Below, in pieces: positions 59,598 to 64,000 of a DNA stretch of 64,000 nucleotides (position 1 is its first letter; every line of letters begins with the position of its first letter). A program made the translations under genes and the position numbers. Source of the DNA: Akkermansia sp. (GTDB lineage: Bacteria > Verrucomicrobiota > Verrucomicrobiia > Verrucomicrobiales > Akkermansiaceae); assembly GCA_017435505.1 (NCBI GenBank), contig JAFSEZ010000004.1, forward strand, positions 53,730 through 117,729. Reading direction: 5' to 3'. The notes beneath the pieces were generated by a model. That model made no database searches, was not told the DNA's origin, and was given only the letters and a program-made list of their open reading frames with translations.

Positions 59598-61514
59598 ATG
59601 TTCTACGCCCAAAATCCCAACCGCCGCAAGCATTGGTACTCGCTGCTTTCCATCGGGCAGCGCAAGATACTCTTGCTGATAGGTGTATTCATCACATTCT
59701 TATTGATTGCGCTGGGGATACTGGTGGTCTACACCTGCCGCGCGATGCAGTATGATGTGGAGCAGGTATCGGCCGGCTGCGGCGTGAGCATGCTGTATGA
59801 TTCTGCCAACCGCCCGGTATCGGATTTATCCGGCTCCGAATCCGAATATGTGCCGTGGAATCAGTTCCCCAAACACCTGGTAGATGCCTTTGTGGCACGC
59901 GAGGACGAATCGTTTTTTGACCACAGCGGCGTGGTGTACAGCTCTGTTATTCGCTCTCTCATCACCAATCTTCTCTCCATGAGCTATGAGCAGGGTGCTT
60001 CCACCATCACCATGCAGCTCACGCGCCATGTGTACGAATTGGGTGGTAAAACGCTCGACCGCAAGCTGTTGGAAGCTATGCTGGCCCAGCGTATTGAGCG
60101 CAACGTGGATAAACACACCATTTTTGCACAGTACCTCAACCGCATTTACTTCGGCCAGAGCTGCTATGGTATCGGAGCCGCAGCCCGCCACTATTTTGGC
60201 AAGCAGGTGAAAGACCTTGATCTGGTGGAATCTGCCACCTTGGCCGGCTTGGTGCGCGCCCCATCGCTGTGCAATCCCCGCCGCAGCATGGAAAACGCCA
60301 TGGGCGTGAAGCGCGAGACCTTGGCCCGCATGCTGGAGCTGGAACTCATCTCCCAAGAACAGCACGACAAGGCCGTGCACTCCCCCATCAACATCGCGCC
60401 GGCTGAAAAAACAGCCATGACTGATAGCTCCTATGCCACCATGTGGGCCGGGCGGGAATTGGAGTCAATCCGCTCGCATTTGGGGGAGAATACCCGCGGC
60501 CTTTCCGTGGTATCCAACCTGAATCTGGAGATTCAGCAATACCTGGAGCAAGCTACTGAACGCGCCCTCTCTGCGGTGGAAAACCCCAGCAAATTCCCGC
60601 AAGAATGGCTCGAACAACTCGGCAACGACCCGGAAACAGTCGCCAACCTTCGCAAATCTTTTGCCTCTGCCAAGCGCCCCGCCGGGTTGAAAATTCGCGG
60701 CAATGACAATGATTTTTCCGGTCTGCTACAAGCCTGCGTACTGGTCATAGATTCGCGCCGCAACAAAAAAGGCAATGTGTTGGGGGTCGTGGGCGGCCGC
60801 AGCGTGTTTGATGGCGTAGATCGCTGGCAGCACAATCTGGTGCCGGGGCGCACCATGGCACCCTTGCTGTTCTGCTGTGCCTGCCTGCCGGGTGGAGAAG
60901 ATTTGCATATTGTCGCTCGCAACTCGGAAGTCACCGGCCTGCGTTTGGGCTACGACGTGGTGCGCTCATTCTACGATTCGCTCAAACTGGGGGTGGAACT
61001 CCCCTCCCGCGCCCGCGAGCGAGACTTGTACAACGGTTTTTATACCATGAAGCGCCTGGATTTGGCCCGCCTCCTCTACAGCGTGCAGAATCAGGGCAGG
61101 GGCTACAAGCTCAACATGGTTCAGACTGTGTGGAGTCATGGACAGAAAGCACTCTATGCCTACGAGCCGGAAAAGGCAGCCGAATACATACGGCGCGAAA
61201 GTGCTGTGGCCGTGTCTCGCCTGGCTCCCTTCGTGTGCACGGAGGGCAAACCGATTGTACTCAACGAGACATTGCCGAAACACTGCGGTCAATGGACCAT
61301 GGTGTGCAACGACCGCGGTGTGGCCGTGTTTGTGTGGATGGGATTTGATGACCCCGCCACCCCGGCTGCAGCCTCCCCGGAAATGCGCCGCTTGCTCTCC
61401 CGCGCCGCCCTTTACCTTGCCCGCGAGATTCATTCCAAAGCGCGCGCGGTGCTTCGTGCGGAAATGAAACAACAAAGTGCGCAGCAACAACCCGCCATGA
61501 AACAAGCATCATGA
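59598..61514 (+). CDS. PBP1-like glycosyltransferase (GT51) with degenerate transpeptidase domain
   Basis: Polymerises glycan strands of peptidoglycan at the inner membrane. The 638-residue protein has one membrane anchor (about residues 23-47) and a full GT51 domain with AREDESFFDHSGV (catalytic Glu102), QGASTITMQLTRHVYEL and IERNVDKHTIFAQYLNRIYFG. A transpeptidase-like domain of about 300 residues follows, but the active-site S-x-x-K is missing: PGSTFKP is PGRTMAP (about 416-422). The K-T-G motif region reads LPKHCGQW. Glycosyltransferase activity is likely and cross-linking is not. It overlaps suhB by 4 bases (ATGA). Confidence 0.85.
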   Translation: MFYAQNPNRRKHWYSLLSIGQRKILLLIGVFITFLLIALGILVVYTCRAMQYDVEQVSAGCGVSMLYDSANRPVSDLSGSESEYVPWNQFPKHLVDAFVAREDESFFDHSGVVYSSVIRSLITNLLSMSYEQGASTITMQLTRHVYELGGKTLDRKLLEAMLAQRIERNVDKHTIFAQYLNRIYFGQSCYGIGAAARHYFGKQVKDLDLVESATLAGLVRAPSLCNPRRSMENAMGVKRETLARMLELELISQEQHDKAVHSPINIAPAEKTAMTDSSYATMWAGRELESIRSHLGENTRGLSVVSNLNLEIQQYLEQATERALSAVENPSKFPQEWLEQLGNDPETVANLRKSFASAKRPAGLKIRGNDNDFSGLLQACVLVIDSRRNKKGNVLGVVGGRSVFDGVDRWQHNLVPGRTMAPLLFCCACLPGGEDLHIVARNSEVTGLRLGYDVVRSFYDSLKLGVELPSRARERDLYNGFYTMKRLDLARLLYSVQNQGRGYKLNMVQTVWSHGQKALYAYEPEKAAEYIRRESAVAVSRLAPFVCTEGKPIVLNETLPKHCGQWTMVCNDRGVAVFVWMGFDDPATPAAASPEMRRLLSRAALYLAREIHSKARAVLRAEMKQQSAQQQPAMKQAS

Positions 61515-62287
61515 GCGATTTTGCCCCCCAATTGCATGCGGCTATGCGGGCGGCTCGCCGCGCGGGAGAATTCCTGCGGGCGCATTTTCGTACCCCCCTC
61601 CCGGTAGATGAAATGCTGGCCCATGACATCAAGCTGCGGCTTGATAAAGAAACCCAGCAGCTGATAGAGCATGAACTGCGCCGTGATTATCCGAACTACG
61701 CTGTGCTGGGGGAAGAAGGGCGCCGCGTTGCGGAAAATCAACCCGAATGGATTATCGACCCCATAGATGGTACCGTCAACTACTTCTACGGCATCCCTCT
61801 CTTCTGTGTGAGTATAGCCCTGCGTGTGCAAGGCAAGGTCGTACTGGGCTGCGTGTATGACCCCATGCAAGATGAATGCTTTTGCGCTTTGGCCGGTGGC
61901 CTTGCTACCTGCAACGGCCGGGAAATCCGCGTTTCCCCGCGCTCACAGATGCGAGATGCCGTTGTCTTTGTGGGGCATGGCACACACGATGGCTCCGGGG
62001 CGGCCGGCATAGAGCGCTTTGCTCACATCTCTGCGCAAGTGCGCAAAATCCGCATTCTGGGTACGGCGGCCCTCACTCTATGCTACATCGCCGCCGGGCG
62101 ATTTGATGCCTATATTGAAAACCGCATCAACCTGTGGGACTTTGCCGCTGCCGCCCTCATCCTCGAGCGCGCAGGTGGGCAATTTTTGTTCACCCCGACC
62201 GATGCTCAAGCTGAAAAAGGCTCCGTTTTGGCGTGGAACGGCGCTCTCCCCCTGCCGCAAGCAGCCAACCTCCCCTTTGAACCATGA
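61511..62287 (+). CDS. suhB: Inositol monophosphatase family protein
   Basis: A 258-residue magnesium-dependent sugar phosphatase of the SuhB/IMPase family. Metal-binding motifs are LGEEG (Glu), IDPIDGTVNYFYGIP (two Asp and neighbours) and the C-terminal LWDFAAAALILERAGG. Likely substrates are inositol-1-phosphate or related sugar phosphates; in E. coli SuhB also aids rRNA transcription. It has 4-base overlaps with both neighbours, so the PBP-suhB-rsmB genes are tightly coupled. Confidence 0.9.
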   Translation: MSDFAPQLHAAMRAARRAGEFLRAHFRTPLPVDEMLAHDIKLRLDKETQQLIEHELRRDYPNYAVLGEEGRRVAENQPEWIIDPIDGTVNYFYGIPLFCVSIALRVQGKVVLGCVYDPMQDECFCALAGGLATCNGREIRVSPRSQMRDAVVFVGHGTHDGSGAAGIERFAHISAQVRKIRILGTAALTLCYIAAGRFDAYIENRINLWDFAAAALILERAGGQFLFTPTDAQAEKGSVLAWNGALPLPQAANLPFEP

Positions 62288-63537
62288 ACCCTGCATCTTC
62301 CTCCCCGCACAAGCCACTTTCCCCCCGTGCCGCTGCTCTGCGTTGTCTCATGCGTTGGGAGAAAGGCGGTGTCTTTGCGGAAACGCTCATTGCCCGCGAG
62401 GCCGCAGGCATGGCTTCGGCAGACCGCGCCATGCTACAGGCCATTGTGCTGGGGGTACTACGCAATTTGCGTTGGCTGAATCACCTCCGCAAGCAACTGC
62501 GCAGCGCCCCGCTGGAAGAGAAGGGGCATTGGCTGGTCATGGCCGGCCTGTGTGAGCTCTTGGTGCTCAATCATGCGGAATATGCTGCCGTGTCCCAAAC
62601 GGTGGCTCTTGCTCCTGCTCGCTTGCGCGGCGTAGTCAACGGCATGTTGCGCAGCGCCCTGCGCCGCCGCGATGAGTTTTTGGGTGAGCGCAAGCTCCTT
62701 TCCTTGGGCATGCGCTATTCTGCCCCTGATTGGCTGGTACGCCGCTGGGTGCGCGATTTTGGTAAGGAAGATGCCGCCGCCCTCTTGGAGTGGAACGTAC
62801 AAACTCCCCCCGTCTATGCTCGCATCAACCCCTTGCGCCCCATGGCCGAGCCCTTGCCCAACGCCGACCCCTTGCCCGGTGTGCCCGGCTGGTATCGCCT
62901 GCGTGCCGGTGTGCCCTTGGCTGCGCTTCAAGCCGGTCAGGTATACGTGGCAGATCCCTCCACCCGCCACTGCGTGCGTCTCCTCGCCCCGCAGGCCGGT
63001 GAACGCATTCTCGATGCCTGTGCTGCCCCCGGTGGCAAATCCGCCGCCATCATTGCCGCCACCATGGGGCATGTCAAACTCTTGGCTACCGACGCAGAGG
63101 AACACCGCCTCGCGCCCTTGCAACAAAACCTGCAACGAGCCGGTGGCGAAGATGTGACTGTAGCCCTGCATGATTGGACACACCCTTGTCCCCCCGATTG
63201 GGTCGGCGCGTTCGATGCTGTGCTGCTGGATGTGCCATGTAGCAACTCCGGCGTGTTGCAGCGCCGAGTGGATGCGCGCTGGCGCTTGCAGGAAAAGGAA
63301 ATTGCCCGCTTGGCCGGCTTGCAGGCCCTCATTCTGGAGCAAGCCTCTCTTGCCGTGCGGCCCGGTGGTCGCCTGGTGTACTCTACCTGCTCCATCGACC
63401 GCCAAGAGGACCGCGAGGTTGTCGATGCCTTCTTGGCAGAGCACCCCGATTTCTCCTTCGTGGAAGATTATTTGGCTCTCCCCCACCGTGAGCAAGCCGA
63501 TGGTGCCTACGCCGCCCTCCTCCTGCGTAGAGCATAG
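62284..63537 (+). CDS. rsmB: 16S rRNA m5C967 methyltransferase (RsmB family)
   Basis: Methylates C967 of 16S rRNA with S-adenosylmethionine. The 417-residue protein has an N-terminal NusB-like helical domain (about residues 12-130) and a NOL1/NOP2/Sun methyltransferase domain. That domain has DACAAPGGKSAAI, the substrate-binding Cys in DVPCSNSGVLQRRVD, and the catalytic Cys in LVYSTCSIDRQEDREVV. Length and domain order are standard. It is the last gene of the operon that begins at the second exbB. Confidence 0.94.
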   Translation: MNPASSSPHKPLSPRAAALRCLMRWEKGGVFAETLIAREAAGMASADRAMLQAIVLGVLRNLRWLNHLRKQLRSAPLEEKGHWLVMAGLCELLVLNHAEYAAVSQTVALAPARLRGVVNGMLRSALRRRDEFLGERKLLSLGMRYSAPDWLVRRWVRDFGKEDAAALLEWNVQTPPVYARINPLRPMAEPLPNADPLPGVPGWYRLRAGVPLAALQAGQVYVADPSTRHCVRLLAPQAGERILDACAAPGGKSAAIIAATMGHVKLLATDAEEHRLAPLQQNLQRAGGEDVTVALHDWTHPCPPDWVGAFDAVLLDVPCSNSGVLQRRVDARWRLQEKEIARLAGLQALILEQASLAVRPGGRLVYSTCSIDRQEDREVVDAFLAEHPDFSFVEDYLALPHREQADGAYAALLLRRA

Positions 63538-63563
63538 TGCATCTTCTCCCCTCTCCCTCCGTT

Positions 63564-63683
63564 ACGCCCGCAGGGCGTTCTTCACCATGGGCGCCGGCCC
63601 ATTCTTCATAACGAGCGCCAGTGAGTTCTTCATTCCGCTCGCCGGAGCGGTCTTCATGACAGGTCGCGAGACCTGTTCTTCAT
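63564..63683. repeat. Tandem hairpin array, five units joined by TCTTCA(T)
   Basis: Five units of about 23-25 bases each consist of a palindrome and a TCTTCA(T) linker (ATGAAGA on the other strand). Stems: ACGCCC/GGGCGT (63564-63578), ATGGGC/GCCCAT (63587-63602), an imperfect AAC/GTT unit (63610-63627), CCGCTC/GAGCGG (63635-63650) and ACAGGTC/GACCTGT (63659-63676). Stem sequences differ between units while their pairing is kept, and loops are gca, gccg, gccg and gcga. No T run follows as in terminators. Function unknown. Confidence 0.8.
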
Positions 63684-64000
63684 CTTCTTCTCATCCCCAA
63701 GTGCGCAGCACGGCGCCCCGCTCCGGGTTATCACCTCTCCGCTATGGCCTCTGTCACCCTGCGCTGCGCGCACCGCTGGCGCGGCTCCGGGGTTTTTGTT
63801 CGTTTTATTCCTCTACGAGGGGCTTGCGCCCCTCGCTATTACTATGCCGCCCCGCAAGATGCGGGGCTCCCATCTAGCCGCGGCTCCCGCCGCGGGGGAA
63901 TTTCTACCCGCTTGCAAAGCGAGCGAAGTTACCGAAGGGGCGGAGTTTCGAAGCGCCGGAGCCGCGGCGTAGCAATATCGGGTTCGCCGATATTGCGAAG
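63684..64000. repeat. Non-coding block of perfect palindromes with unrelated stems, continues past window
   Basis: This stretch has no credible gene. Palindromes: CGAGGGGC-ttgc-GCCCCTCG (63816-63835), GCCCCGC-aagat-GCGGGGC (63849-63867), CCGCGGC-tccc-GCCGCGG (63878-63895), CGCTT-gca-AAGCG (63909-63921) and GCAATATCGG-gttcg-CCGATATTGC (63972-63996). Between 63684 and 63815 the sequence is GC-rich with shorter dyads. Spacers read like CTATTACTATG and TCCCATCTAG. The block probably extends beyond 64000. Confidence 0.75.

Noticed and set aside
63562..63633. Minus-strand reading frame of 23 codons inside the hairpin array (begins MKNSLALV)
   Set aside because: It exists only because ATGAAGA linkers repeat; other units of the array are out of frame and there is no ribosome site.
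63564..63683. CRISPR-like regular spacing
   Set aside because: The only shared sequence is a 6-7 base linker; the rest of each unit is a self-complementary hairpin, not a unique spacer, and no cas gene is present.
1..64000. tRNA or rRNA genes in the gaps
   Set aside because: I read the larger intergenic gaps for T-loop and cloverleaf patterns and saw none; a tRNAscan-SE run would settle it.

Overview
The window is a gene-dense, roughly 55% GC stretch of a bacterial chromosome with about 58 protein genes on both strands, no rRNA or tRNA gene that I could find, and few intergenic gaps. The gene content points to the Verrucomicrobiota, most likely an Akkermansia-like gut lineage. The reasons are sialic acid catabolism next to outer-membrane genes, a Gram-negative envelope set (ExbB/ExbD, outer-membrane proteins, lipoproteins), a fused MurC-MurB, a bactofilin, and an mcsA-mcsB-clpC unit in a diderm. 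This assignment is an inference from gene content, not from a marker-gene comparison.

Layout. 1-3.4 kb: N-acylglucosamine 2-epimerase (cut by the window edge), N-acetylneuraminate lyase and an exported beta-barrel-like protein. 3.4-5.2 kb: pyrH, frr and bactofilin, closed by a terminator. 5.3-7.8 kb: an isolated phage-type tail structural gene. 7.8-16.3 kb, minus strand: beta-CASP nuclease, polyprenyl synthase, asd, exported thioredoxin, an ABC transporter ATPase, a DEDD exonuclease, an MTA/SAH-type deaminase, a membrane protein and a SMUG1-type uracil-DNA glycosylase. 16.3-23 kb: parA, comF, xerD, a lipoprotein, a DUF486 protein, a dynamin-like GTPase and rarA. 23-27.3 kb: a shortened division and cell-wall cluster, murC-murB, ddl, ftsQ. 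27.5-31.8 kb: mcsA, a degenerate mcsB and clpC. 32-45.9 kb: mostly housekeeping genes (rpsT, typA, corA, argB, nadK, zupT, menC, lysS, PP2C phosphatase, superoxide dismutase, HdeD-like, ROK kinase, a large membrane protein). 46-51.6 kb: a degenerate iron-ADH-like protein, htpG, a lone tyrosine recombinase and serS. 51.6-63.5 kb: two ExbB/ExbD-type clusters, a secreted C39-like peptidase, a D-Ala-D-Ala dipeptidase, a TPR protein, a PBP1-like glycosyltransferase with a ruined transpeptidase site, suhB and rsmB. 63.54-64 kb: a non-coding block packed with hairpins.

Three themes recur. First, many genes have a sigma70-type promoter whose -10 box ends only 6-11 bases before the start codon, so their mRNAs should be leaderless or nearly so. 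Second, several proteins keep a family fold but lack its catalytic residues: the McsB-like protein, the PBP transpeptidase domain, the iron-ADH-like protein and the first ExbD-like protein. Third, short perfect palindromes with unrelated stems but similar small loops occur in intergenic DNA and are densest at the right edge. I see no complete prophage, CRISPR array or secretion system. The nearest to a previously undescribed element is the hairpin array at 63.56-64.0 kb.
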